The notes beneath the pieces are model-generated. The model saw only the letters and a program-made list of their open reading frames with translations, was not told the origin of the DNA and made no database searches. From the NCBI GenBank assembly GCA_964420405.1, contig CAYQTL010000033.1:1-43132 (forward strand): a stretch of 43,132 nt of DNA, given 5' to 3'. A program made the translations under genes and the position numbers. The DNA is from CAYQTL01 sp964420405 (GTDB lineage: Bacteria > Acidobacteriota > Thermoanaerobaculia > Thermoanaerobaculales > Sulfomarinibacteraceae). Of this stretch, positions 15,495 to 23,798 are shown one piece after another (the stretch's first letter is position 1; each line of letters opens with the position of its first letter).

Positions 15495-17356
15495 GCGGCA
15501 CGCCACCCTCGCCGCGCGACTGGCGGCAGAGGGCGGTCCCGGCGGCCGAGGCCGTCCGGGCGGTCCGCTCCGGCGACCACGTCTACGTCGGCTCGGCCTG
15601 CGCCACACCGCGGAGACTGATCCGGGCCCTGGAGGACCGCGACGAGCCCCCGTCGGGGGTGCGGTACGTCCACTTCCTCACCGACGGTGCGGTGCCGGAG
15701 CTCCCCGGCGGCCCCTACAGCCGGTACCGGCACCGGACCTTCTTCGTCGGCAGCGACATGCGGGCCTTGGCAGGGACCGGCCGGCTCGACTACATCCCGG
15801 TCCCGGCATCGCAGATCCACCGCCTGCTCACCACCGGCCGGATCCCCGTCGACGTCGCCATGGTCCAGGTCGCGCCGCCGGACGGCGACGGCCGGTGCAG
15901 CCTCGGCGTGTCCGTGGACCTCGGGACGACCGCGGTCGGGCGGGCGTCCACAGTGATCGCCGAGGTCGTGCCCGCCATGCCTCGGACGCACGGCACGTCG
16001 TGGATCCCCCTCGACCGGATCGACCACCTGGTGGAGGTCGACGAGCCGGTGATCGAGTACCTCCACGAGCCCGCCGACAAGGTCGGCGAGCGGATCGCGC
16101 GCTACGTGGCGCGTACCATCGACGACGGCAGCACCCTGCAGGTCGGCCTCGGCCGGATCCCCAACGAGATGCTCAAGCACCTCAGGAACCGGCGCGACCT
16201 CGGGATCCACTCGGACGTCATCACGGAGCCGATGGTCGACCTCGTCGAACGCGGCGTCGTCACCGGCGCGCGCAAGACGCTGCACCCGGGCGTGGTGGTC
16301 GCCTCCTACTGCATGGGCACCCGGCGGCTGTACGACCTGGTCGACGACAACCCGCGCTTCCGCTTCCTGCCGCTCGACGAGGTGTGCGACCCGGCCGTCA
16401 TCGCCGCCAACGCGCGGATGGTGTCGGTGTCGCAGGCGTTCGCCGTCGACCTCACCGGCCAGGTCTGCGCCGACCAGCTCGACGGCGAGCTCTACAGCGG
16501 CGTGTCGTCGCAGCCCGATTTCCTGCGGGGCGCCGCGGCGTCGGACGGCGGCAAGGCGATCATCTGTCTGGCGTCGACGACCGACGACGGCCGCGAGTCG
16601 CGGATCCGCGCCCGGCTCAAGGAGGGCGAGGGCGTCACGGTCGCGCGCTCCGACGTCCACTACGTCGTCACCGAGTACGGCGTCGCCTACCTGTTCGGAC
16701 GGTCGATCCCCGAGCGGGCGCTGGCCCTGGTCGAGATCGCCCACCCCGACTTCCGCGCCGAGCTGCTCGACGCGGCCCGGGAGCTCGGCTTCCTCGGCAG
16801 GGACCACCGCCTGCGCAGCCGCCGGGCCTACCCGGAGCACGAGGAGCGGACCGTGTCCCTGCGGGACGGCCGCACCGTGCTGCTGCGGCCGAGCCGGGCG
16901 GGGGACGTCGACTCGATGCAGGAGCTGTTCTACAGCCTCACCGAGAAGGACGTCATGACGCGGTTCTTCACCAACCTCGGCTCCCTGTCGGTGGGACGGG
17001 CGCAGCACCTGTGCAGCGTCAGCTACGACCAGGAGATGGCGCTGGTGGCGGTCGACGGCGACCCCGAGACCGGACGGGTGGTCGGCAGCGGCTGCTACTA
17101 CGTCGACCCCTCCACCAACCTCGCCGACGTGGCGTACATGATCCACCCCGAGTGGCAGGGCTGCGGCCTCGGTACCGCCCTCCAGGAGCGGCTCGTCGAG
17201 TACGCCAGGCGCAAGGGCCTGCGCGGCTTCACGGCCGACGTCCTGTGCGACAACGAGGCGATGCTCGCGGTCCTCGCCAGGAGCGGCTGCCGGATCGAAA
17301 CGCGCGTCGCCGCGGGCGTCTCCGAGATCACCATGTGGTTCGAGCCCGCGCCCTGA
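15491..17356 (+). CDS. Acetyl-CoA hydrolase/CoA-transferase fused to GNAT acetyltransferase
   Basis: A 621-residue fusion. The ATG at 15491 overlaps the cyclase stop (ATGA). Residues about 10-445 match the acetyl-CoA hydrolase/4-hydroxybutyrate CoA-transferase family (LQVGLGRIPNEML, IHSDVITEPMVDL, DQLDGELYSGVSSQPDF, then VVTEYGVAYLFGRS). Residues about 455-615 are a GNAT domain with the acetyl-CoA loop PEWQGCGLGTAL. This two-domain layout is a known bacterial family. The first half should move CoA between acyl groups; the second acetylates an unknown amine or protein lysine. Overlap with the cyclase gene suggests linked function; cyclic-nucleotide control of GNAT enzymes is known in mycobacteria, but no cNMP-binding domain is visible here. 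Confidence 0.92.
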   Translation: MSGTPPSPRDWRQRAVPAAEAVRAVRSGDHVYVGSACATPRRLIRALEDRDEPPSGVRYVHFLTDGAVPELPGGPYSRYRHRTFFVGSDMRALAGTGRLDYIPVPASQIHRLLTTGRIPVDVAMVQVAPPDGDGRCSLGVSVDLGTTAVGRASTVIAEVVPAMPRTHGTSWIPLDRIDHLVEVDEPVIEYLHEPADKVGERIARYVARTIDDGSTLQVGLGRIPNEMLKHLRNRRDLGIHSDVITEPMVDLVERGVVTGARKTLHPGVVVASYCMGTRRLYDLVDDNPRFRFLPLDEVCDPAVIAANARMVSVSQAFAVDLTGQVCADQLDGELYSGVSSQPDFLRGAAASDGGKAIICLASTTDDGRESRIRARLKEGEGVTVARSDVHYVVTEYGVAYLFGRSIPERALALVEIAHPDFRAELLDAARELGFLGRDHRLRSRRAYPEHEERTVSLRDGRTVLLRPSRAGDVDSMQELFYSLTEKDVMTRFFTNLGSLSVGRAQHLCSVSYDQEMALVAVDGDPETGRVVGSGCYYVDPSTNLADVAYMIHPEWQGCGLGTALQERLVEYARRKGLRGFTADVLCDNEAMLAVLARSGCRIETRVAAGVSEITMWFEPAP

Positions 17357-17541
17357 GTCCTGTCCGTGAGGTGCCGTCGTCGCGTCCGTCGTACTCGTCG
17401 CGGAAATCGAGACGTCGGGCTCCTCCCAGTGCATTCCGGTCCAGTCGGGTACGGAGTAGCTCATCGGGGGGACCGTCCTGGAGCCGGCGGGGGTATGGTG
17501 ACGCGAGAGCGAGCCGCGGGCCGCGAGGCGGGAGGTGGCGT

Positions 17542-18243
17542 GTGAGGACGATCGGTCTCGTCGGGGGGATGACGCCGGAGTCGACGGTCATCTACTACCA
17601 GCACCTGATCCGCCGGTGCCGCGAGCGGGTAGGGGACCCGGATCCGCTGCGCAACCCCGAGATCGTGGTCTACAGCATCGATCTCGCCGAGATCGTCGCA
17701 CTGCAACGGGCCGGTCGGCGTGACGAGCTCGCGGTGAGCCTGGCCGCCGTGTGCGACCGGCTGGCGGAGGCCGGCGCCGAGGTCGGAGCCCTGACGGCCA
17801 ATACGCCGCACCTGTACCTCGACGCGATCCGCGCCCGCAGCCGCCTCGAACTGGTGAGCATCGTCGAGGCGGCGCGCGACCGCGCGGCGGCGCTCGGGTA
17901 TCGCAGGCCGCTCCTGCTCGGCACCGCGCCGACCATGGAGTCGCCGATGTACCCGGAGGCGTTCGCCGCCGCCGGCATGCGCATCGTGACGCCCGGACCG
18001 GACGACCGCGAGAGGCTCAGCGCGGCGATCTTCGGCGAGCTCTCCCTCGGCGTGGTGTCGCCCGGGACCCGCCGGCACGTGCTCGACGTCTGCGCCGCGG
18101 CGATCGAGCGCGACGCCGTGGACGCCGTTATTCTCGGCTGCACGGAGCTGCCCCTGGTGCTCGAGGACGGCGACGTGCCGGTGCCGCTCCTCGACACCGT
18201 CCGCGTGCACGTCGAGGCGATCCTCGACCGCGCACTGGCGTGA
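17542..18243 (+). CDS. Aspartate/glutamate racemase family protein
   Basis: A 233-residue protein. The GTG at 17542 has a strong ribosome site (GGGAGGT). It opens TIGLVGGMTPESTVIYY, typical of the aspartate/glutamate racemase superfamily. The C-terminal catalytic Cys is present in LGCTELPL. At the N-terminal catalytic position the family CNT motif reads ANT (TANTPHLY), so the two-cysteine mechanism is incomplete, as in a sizeable subfamily with S/A-NTPH. Substrate and activity are uncertain. It follows the CoA-transferase/GNAT gene by 185 bases, so it probably has its own promoter. Confidence 0.85.
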   Translation: MRTIGLVGGMTPESTVIYYQHLIRRCRERVGDPDPLRNPEIVVYSIDLAEIVALQRAGRRDELAVSLAAVCDRLAEAGAEVGALTANTPHLYLDAIRARSRLELVSIVEAARDRAAALGYRRPLLLGTAPTMESPMYPEAFAAAGMRIVTPGPDDRERLSAAIFGELSLGVVSPGTRRHVLDVCAAAIERDAVDAVILGCTELPLVLEDGDVPVPLLDTVRVHVEAILDRALA

Positions 18244-18560
18244 CGCGCCGCCGGTCTCACGGAGCCGGCCTCCCGCGCCACCGGTCCCAAACGCCGCTCC
18301 AATGCTGAAACGACCGTTCGAACGCGGAAACGACCGCTCCGATCCCGGACCGACCGGCAGAGGCCCGACTGTCCGGCGGCCCTTACGACGACCACGCTCG
18401 CGGTGACGAGCAGGAGCCTCGGCGCGCTCACGACTCGTCCTTCGCGAGATCGCGCAGGGAGTAGCCGAAGATCGACCCGGCGATGACGGCGTGCCGGAGC
18501 CTCCCGGCGGGAAGCCGGTGCTCGGCGTTGGTCGCGATCAGTGGTGGCGATGGCCGCGCG
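18244..18560. other. Intergenic region between convergent genes
   Basis: 317 bases between the racemase-family gene (+) and an FG-GAP gene (-). Apart from a short tandem repeat array I see no coding signal or clear terminator. Confidence 0.5.
18279..18358. repeat. Four degenerate 20-bp tandem repeats
   Basis: Units begin at 18279, 18299, 18319 and 18339. The core GAAACGACCG is identical in the two middle units and diverged in the outer ones (CAAACGCCGC and GGACCGACCG). A 20-bp period is about two helical turns and is not a multiple of three, so this is not a protein repeat. Confidence 0.5.
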
Positions 18561-20018
18561 TCATCGAGCCCAGGCCGAGGTGCCGCCGGACTCGAACCCG
18601 TCCTTGAAGATCGCCGACGCGGCGCCGCCGGAGAGAACGTGCACGACGACGGTGCTCGTCGTGTTCTGGGTGCCGACCGCGACCTCGGGCCAGCCGTCGC
18701 CGTCGAGGTCCCCGACGGGCGACACGCTCAGCACCCTGTTGCCGGTGTCGAACGCCCACAGCACCTCCCCGTCGCGGCCGTCCATGGCGTAGGCGTGGCC
18801 GTCGAACGAGCCGGCGATCACGTCGTGGGAGCCGTCGCCGTCGAGGTCGGGGATCGCCCGCGCGGTCCAGACATCGCCGCCGTTGAGGGTCCCGACGGAT
18901 GTCCTCCAGACCTCGCCGCCGTCCGAGCCGTCGAGCACGGAGACCGCGTTGTCCCAGGAGCTCACCACCACCTCGTGGATGCCGTCGCCGGTGACGTCGG
19001 GCAGGGCGTCGACCATCATCCCGGGATCCGTCACGGTGGTCGACGACCACAGCAGCGCGCCCGTGGCGCCGTCGAGGCAGCGGATCGCCTCGCCTCCCGT
19101 CGTGGTCCAGAGCACCGCGAGGGCCTCGTCGACCCCGTCGGAGTTGACGTCGGGCAGCACGCCGACGGCGTAGACGTTCGCCGGGTACGACCACAGCACG
19201 TGGCCGCCCGGCAGGGCGGTGCCGCCGTCCATGCAGAGCACGAGGTCGCCGTCGTCGATCACCGCGGCGAGCACGTCGTGGTGGCCGTCACCGTTGACAT
19301 CGCCGATCGAGCGCACCGAGCCGATCGCGTCGGTCGCCTGGTAGCTCCACACCACGTCCGCCTGGCCCGGGGTGGGGCTCGCCCCGTCGACCACGTACAG
19401 GCGGTCGTTGGTGGAGCCGACGCCGAACGCGACCTCGGGGACGTTGTCGCCCGTGATGTCGTCGAGCTGGGCGAGGGAGTAGACGGTGCCCGGCTCGGGC
19501 TCGAGGAGGGTGTCGAACACCCAGTTGACGGAGCCGTCCAGCCCGTCGTAGTCGTAGGCCTTCTTGCCGCCGCCGGACGAGCCGGCGAGGACGTTCTGGG
19601 ACCCGTTGCCGTCGCTGTCGGGGATCGGCACCAGGCACTGGTCGCCGTAGAAGTAGCCCGGCTCCTCGAGGCTCCATACCACCGTCGCCGTGCCGGAGCT
19701 CGCGCCGTCCAGACAGAACAGGTTGTCGCCGACGTGGAAGATGTCCAGGCCGTAGACGATCTCGTCGCGGCCGTCGCCGGTGACGTCCGCGATCGCGCGC
19801 ACCGCCACCGCGTTGTCGTCGCCGGTCATCGAGAACAGGGACGCCGTGGTCGGGACGTCCCGCAGGTGGGCGGGGCGCTCGCTCGCGGCGGGCTCGGGCG
19901 GCAGCTCGGCGCGGGCCCGCGCACGGGCGTGCATGTCCTCCGGCTCGCCGGCGGCGGCGGCGAGCGCCGCCACGACGAGGATGCCGATCGTCATCACCGG
20001 CGGGAGAGCGGGTCGCAT
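18561..20018 (-). CDS. Secreted FG-GAP/quinoprotein-like propeller protein with DGFESG tail
   Basis: A 485-residue protein. The ATG at 20018 has a strong ribosome site (AAGGAGG) and starts a signal peptide (about 1-24). Eight repeats carry calcium-loop motifs of the form D-x-[TDN]-G-D-G (for example DVTGDGRDE, DVNGDGHHD, DLDGDGWPE), alternating with FCLDGA or LDGATGALLW strands like PQQ-type propellers. This predicts an eight-bladed calcium-binding beta-propeller. It ends AIFKDGFESGGTSAWAR. Likely extracellular or surface-bound; ligand unknown. It is transcribed towards the racemase-family gene. Confidence 0.9.
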   Translation of the reverse strand: MRPALPPVMTIGILVVAALAAAAGEPEDMHARARARAELPPEPAASERPAHLRDVPTTASLFSMTGDDNAVAVRAIADVTGDGRDEIVYGLDIFHVGDNLFCLDGASSGTATVVWSLEEPGYFYGDQCLVPIPDSDGNGSQNVLAGSSGGGKKAYDYDGLDGSVNWVFDTLLEPEPGTVYSLAQLDDITGDNVPEVAFGVGSTNDRLYVVDGASPTPGQADVVWSYQATDAIGSVRSIGDVNGDGHHDVLAAVIDDGDLVLCMDGGTALPGGHVLWSYPANVYAVGVLPDVNSDGVDEALAVLWTTTGGEAIRCLDGATGALLWSSTTVTDPGMMVDALPDVTGDGIHEVVVSSWDNAVSVLDGSDGGEVWRTSVGTLNGGDVWTARAIPDLDGDGSHDVIAGSFDGHAYAMDGRDGEVLWAFDTGNRVLSVSPVGDLDGDGWPEVAVGTQNTTSTVVVHVLSGGAASAIFKDGFESGGTSAWAR

Positions 20019-20298
20019 GGTGGGTCCTCCTTCCTGTCCGCGTCCCGGCTCGCGGGAGCGTCGCCTCCAACTCTCTCATAGACGCTGCAGGTCGTGGTTC
20101 GGCGGGAGACCGGCCGACGCGTCCCGCCGGCGATGGGTCGACACGAGGCTCCAGGCGCGCGGTGCGTCCGCAACGAAGCCCGGCCCGGGCGGGCGGGCAG
20201 ACGGTCCGGGGCGGTGATCCTCCGGGTCTCCGGTCCGACGGACGGTGGGCCACCCGCGCCGGAGCCGTCGGGAGCCCTGTGGTACGCTGCCCGTACCG

Positions 20299-20913
20299 AT
20301 GTCTCCGGCAGTGACGGCGATCGGACTGTCCATGATCCTGGTGCTGCTGGTCGTGGTCGCGGCGATGCTCCTGGTGAACGCCCGTGGCCGACGACAGCTG
20401 GCCGCCCTGAGCGCCCGGGTCGCCGAGGTCGAGGCGAGGCTGGCCGCCGGGGCCGATCCGGACACCGAGGTCGGAGGGGATCCGTCCTCGTCGTCGCTGT
20501 CGGAGGAGTACCCGGCGGACGTCCTCGCCGGTCAGTCGTCGTACATCGCGCAGCTGGTGTCGCGATCCTCGCTCCCCACCGACCTCGGAGAGCAGGCGGT
20601 GGTGGCCGTCTACCGTCATCTCGGAGAGCCGATCCGGCCGTCGGACCTGGCGGAGGAGCTCCACGTCTCCGCGCGGACGCTGCAGCGGGGCGTCGCGCGG
20701 TCGTTCGGCTGCACCCCGAACCAGCTGATCCTGACCGTCAAGCTGCGGGAGGCGCGGCGCATGCTCGCCACGGGCCGGCTGCGGGTGGGGGAGGTCGCCC
20801 ATCGCCTGGCGTTCGCCGACGCCGCCCACCTCTCGCGGAGCTATCGCACCCTCTTCCGCTGCCCGCCGTCGCAGCACCTCCCGCACGGCCGGGGCCCGAT
20901 CGCGGTCACCTGA
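20299..20913 (+). CDS. Membrane-anchored AraC-type helix-turn-helix regulator
   Basis: A 204-residue protein. The ATG at 20299 starts directly with a transmembrane helix (about 5-27), followed by basic residues (ARGRR) and a short coiled coil (LAALSARVAEVEARLAAG). Residues about 105-195 are an AraC/XylS DNA-binding domain: two helix-turn-helices, IRPSDLAEELHVSARTLQR and VGEVAHRLAFADAAHLSR. The usual N-terminal ligand domain is absent. The topology puts the DNA-binding part in the cytoplasm. No ribosome site is evident; a TGG-TACGCT extended -10-like sequence lies just upstream. A neighbouring secreted-protein gene could be a target, but no site is identified. Confidence 0.82.
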   Translation: MSPAVTAIGLSMILVLLVVVAAMLLVNARGRRQLAALSARVAEVEARLAAGADPDTEVGGDPSSSSLSEEYPADVLAGQSSYIAQLVSRSSLPTDLGEQAVVAVYRHLGEPIRPSDLAEELHVSARTLQRGVARSFGCTPNQLILTVKLREARRMLATGRLRVGEVAHRLAFADAAHLSRSYRTLFRCPPSQHLPHGRGPIAVT

Positions 20914-21230
20914 CACCCGGGGGCGGCCCGGCAGCGTTGCGAGCCGTCCGCACTTTGGTCACCGAGCGGAGCCGCCCCGGTTCGGCCACGACTCCGGGAC
21001 CCGGCCGGAGCCGGGTCCAGCGGCAGCCTCGCCCGGTGTCGCGCACGGGGTGTCCTGTCGCCGGGCCTCCGGGTGCCTGCGAGGCCGGGGGGCGTGATCC
21101 GCGGCGTGCTGTCGCATCCGTTCAAACGGTTGTCGTCCCCGACCCCGAGTGTGGCCGACCCGTTCATGCCGTCCCGTGCGTCCGACAGCAGGTTGAGAGT
21201 GACGAGAAACCCATGCTGAAGGAGGACGCG
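20914..21230. other. Intergenic region with a short inverted repeat
   Basis: 317 bases between the membrane AraC gene and an FG-GAP gene. CCGTT-CA-AACGG at 21118-21129 is a perfect 5-bp inverted repeat about 100 bases before the FG-GAP start and could be an operator. Nothing else stands out. Confidence 0.4.
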
Positions 21231-22877
21231 ATGGCAACGAGAACGACACGGGACCGGACACCGCGGATGGTCGTCGGACTGATCGCCTGCGCGTTGGCGG
21301 CGGGCGTTCCCGGACAGGTGGCGGCGGACTTCGACGGCGACGGCCGTGCCGACATCGCCGCCGGCATCCCCTACGAGACCGTCAACTCGATGGTCCGCGC
21401 CGGGATGGTCATGGTGGTGGCCGGCGGGCCGGCGGGTATCACCGCCGACGACGAGCTGTGGCACCAGGACGGCGGGCTGGAGGAGAGCTGCGAGCCCAAC
21501 GAGTACTTCGGCTCGTCGCTGGCGATCGGCGACTTCGACGGCGACGGCTACGACGACCTCGCGGTCGGGGTCTCCAACGAGGAGCTGGCGGGCGAGGACA
21601 ACGCCGGCGTCGTGCACGTGATCTACGGCACGCCCTCGGGCCTCACGGCGATCGGGGACCAGCTCTTCAGCCAGGACAACGCGACCTCGGGCTCGTCCGC
21701 GGAGGCGGGCGACTACTTCGGCTTCAGCCTGGCCGCCGCCGACTTCAACGGCGACGGCTACGACGACCTCGCCATCGGCTCGCCGTTCGAGGATCTGGGT
21801 GCGACGGTGGACACCGGTGCGGTGGTGCTGCTGTTCGGGACGTCCTCCGGCCTCGACGCGACGGGTTCGCGGTGGTTGCTCCAGTCGTACGCGGACGGCG
21901 ACAACGAGGCGGGCGACCACTACGGCTACGCCCTCGCCGCCGGCGACTTCGACGGCGACGGGTACGCGGACCTCGTGATGAGCGCGCCCGGCGAGGACGT
22001 AGGCGCCGTCGACTCAGCGGGCGCGGTCAACATCATGTGGGGCTCGGCGACGGGTCCGATGAACCGGCCGGGCGACGACGAGTGGCACCAGGACCGCAGC
22101 GGGATCTCCGGCGTCTGCGAGACCGACGACCGCTTCGGCACCGAGCTGGCGGCCGGGGACTTCGACGGCGACGGCTCCGACGAGCTGGTGGTCGGCGTCC
22201 CGCTCGAGGACGTGGAGGACTCCGGCGTGTTCGTGGACGCGGGCATGATCCACGTCATCCCGGGCTCGGCCGGAGGTCTCACCGCCACCGGCTCGAAGCT
22301 GCTGTTCCAGAACACCTTCGGCACCAACTCGAGCGAGGAGGGGGACGCGTTCGGCGCCACCCTCGTGACCGACGACTTCGACGGCGACGGGTACCGGGAC
22401 CTGGTGGTCGGCACGCCCCTGGAGGACTGGTCGACAACCGTGGACACGGGCATGGTACAGGTGATCATGGGCTCGGCATCCGGGCTCGTCGGCAGCCAGG
22501 CGCAGTCCATCGCCCAGAGCCACCTCCTCGTCGGCGCCGCCAACAACGAGGACGACCTGTTCGGCTTCGCGCTGGCCGCGGGCGACGTCGACGGCGACGG
22601 CTACGGCGACCTGGCCGTCGGCACACCCGGTGAGACCCTGGGCGGCGCGTCCGAGACCGGGTCCGTGTACCTGCTGTACGGCTCCGCATCCGGCCTGAGC
22701 CTGCACAACGACTACTTCGACCAGTGCACGACGGGCTACAACGGAGGCTGCGACGCCTACGACCACTTCGGCAACAGCCTCGCCGTGCGCTCGACTGCGG
22801 GTGCCGGCGGCGACGGGATCTTCAGCGACGGCTTCGAGTCCGGGACCACCGGCGCCTGGAGCTCTTCGGCGCCCTGA
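21231..22877 (+). CDS. Secreted seven-bladed FG-GAP (integrin-alpha-like) protein with DGFESG tail
   Basis: A 548-residue protein. The ATG at 21231 is chosen over the one at 21213 because AAGGAGG lies 5 bases before it. A signal peptide ends near residue 37 (GVPGQVAA). Seven calcium-loop repeats of the type DFDGDGYDDLAVG follow, spaced about 70-75 residues, each paired with a VIYGTPSGL-like strand; this is the integrin-alpha N-terminal propeller pattern. It ends IFSDGFESGTTGAWSSSAP. Probably an extracellular calcium-binding propeller; partner unknown. Confidence 0.93.
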   Translation: MATRTTRDRTPRMVVGLIACALAAGVPGQVAADFDGDGRADIAAGIPYETVNSMVRAGMVMVVAGGPAGITADDELWHQDGGLEESCEPNEYFGSSLAIGDFDGDGYDDLAVGVSNEELAGEDNAGVVHVIYGTPSGLTAIGDQLFSQDNATSGSSAEAGDYFGFSLAAADFNGDGYDDLAIGSPFEDLGATVDTGAVVLLFGTSSGLDATGSRWLLQSYADGDNEAGDHYGYALAAGDFDGDGYADLVMSAPGEDVGAVDSAGAVNIMWGSATGPMNRPGDDEWHQDRSGISGVCETDDRFGTELAAGDFDGDGSDELVVGVPLEDVEDSGVFVDAGMIHVIPGSAGGLTATGSKLLFQNTFGTNSSEEGDAFGATLVTDDFDGDGYRDLVVGTPLEDWSTTVDTGMVQVIMGSASGLVGSQAQSIAQSHLLVGAANNEDDLFGFALAAGDVDGDGYGDLAVGTPGETLGGASETGSVYLLYGSASGLSLHNDYFDQCTTGYNGGCDAYDHFGNSLAVRSTAGAGGDGIFSDGFESGTTGAWSSSAP

Positions 22878-23364
22878 GCCGACGACGTCGGGTCTGGCGA
22901 GCGGGGCGCACAACACCATCGGGGGCGGAGCCGCGGGTGCGGCGCCGCCCCTTCGTGCGTCGGACTGGACGCCATGCCTGTAGGTGGTGCCGCCAGTTGC
23001 GTCAGATGGGGCGACGTCCCGCGGACACGACGACCGGTCGTGCGTACCTCTCCCTCCGATCGCGACTCGCTCGCAGCGGTCCGGCGGCGCAGGGCCCACG
23101 GCGGCTCTCCCGGATCCCGGAGATCGCCTCCAGGGATCGGGAGCCGCCGCGTGACCCGCGTCCACCTGCGCGACCGGGGAGGCGGGCTGCGATCCTCGCC
23201 GGTCGCTCTCCCGGTTCCGGGACCCGCGGTTCCCACCCGTGTCCCTCCGCGATGCGGCAGACGCCCGCCATCACGGGGATCCGGCCCGGTGCCAGCCACC
23301 GTCCGATCCGTGGCACGCACCTTGCTCGTGGAACCCGCTGTAGCGTCACCCATGAGGAGCTGCC
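22878..23364. other. Intergenic region without a supported gene
   Basis: 487 bases between the FG-GAP gene and a small secreted protein. It contains a strong stem-loop near the left end. No reading frame has a ribosome site or a recognisable product. Confidence 0.5.
22922..22951 (+). terminator. Strong stem-loop downstream of the FG-GAP gene
   Basis: GGGGCGG-A-GCCGC, loop GGGT, then GCGGC-G-CCGCCCC forms a 12-bp stem with one A/G mismatch, 44 bases past the stop, followed by TT. A good terminator candidate for a GC-rich genome, although it lacks a full U-tract. Confidence 0.45.
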
Positions 23365-23781
23365 ATGCACCGTACGCGAGTGGAGCACAGCCGGCGTCCC
23401 CAGCCACCTGGGCGGCACGTGAGCCGCACGGCGACGTGCGCCATGGTCGCCGCGCTCTCGCTGGCGGTGGCCGGGGCGGCCATGGCGAAGGGCCCGGTGC
23501 AGAGCCCGGGGCCGGCGGTCCAGTCGCCGCAGCCCGAGCTCGAGCCCGACGGCCCCGGCCTCGTCGCCTGGTCCGTCGACGGTGGAGGGGGCCGCAGCGC
23601 CGGCGGGTCCGTGACCCTCGTCGGATCTGTGGGGCAACCCGACGCCGGTGTGCACCACTCCGGCGCAGTGACGCTGACCGGAGGCGTGTGGTCTGCAGCC
23701 GGCAGCTCCACACTGTTCGCCGACGGCTTCGAGAACGGATCGACCGACCGCTGGTCGGCCACGATCGGGAACGCACCGTGA
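23365..23781 (+). CDS. Small secreted protein with DGFENG tail
   Basis: A 138-residue protein. The ATG at 23365 has GAGGAG 5 bases upstream. A long basic N-region is followed by a signal helix (about 25-41, ending GAAMA). The mature part has two short strands, VDGGGGRSAGGSVTLVGSVG and SGAVTLTGGVW, a pattern common in secreted proteins of several environmental phyla. It then ends LFADGFENGSTDRWSATIGNAP, a variant tail with N instead of S. The next gene starts 17 bases later, so the two are probably co-transcribed. Function unknown. Confidence 0.85.
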   Translation: MHRTRVEHSRRPQPPGRHVSRTATCAMVAALSLAVAGAAMAKGPVQSPGPAVQSPQPELEPDGPGLVAWSVDGGGGRSAGGSVTLVGSVGQPDAGVHHSGAVTLTGGVWSAAGSSTLFADGFENGSTDRWSATIGNAP

Positions 23782-23798
23782 CCTTCGGGAGGACGACC

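Noticed and set aside
15332..17464. A 710-residue antisense frame opposite the CoA-transferase/GNAT gene
   Set aside because: Composition follows the antisense of the real gene. The first 40 codons look protein-like but have no ribosome site and no recognisable family.
18279..18358. CRISPR array
   Set aside because: The 20-bp units are contiguous with no unique spacers, and no cas gene is present.
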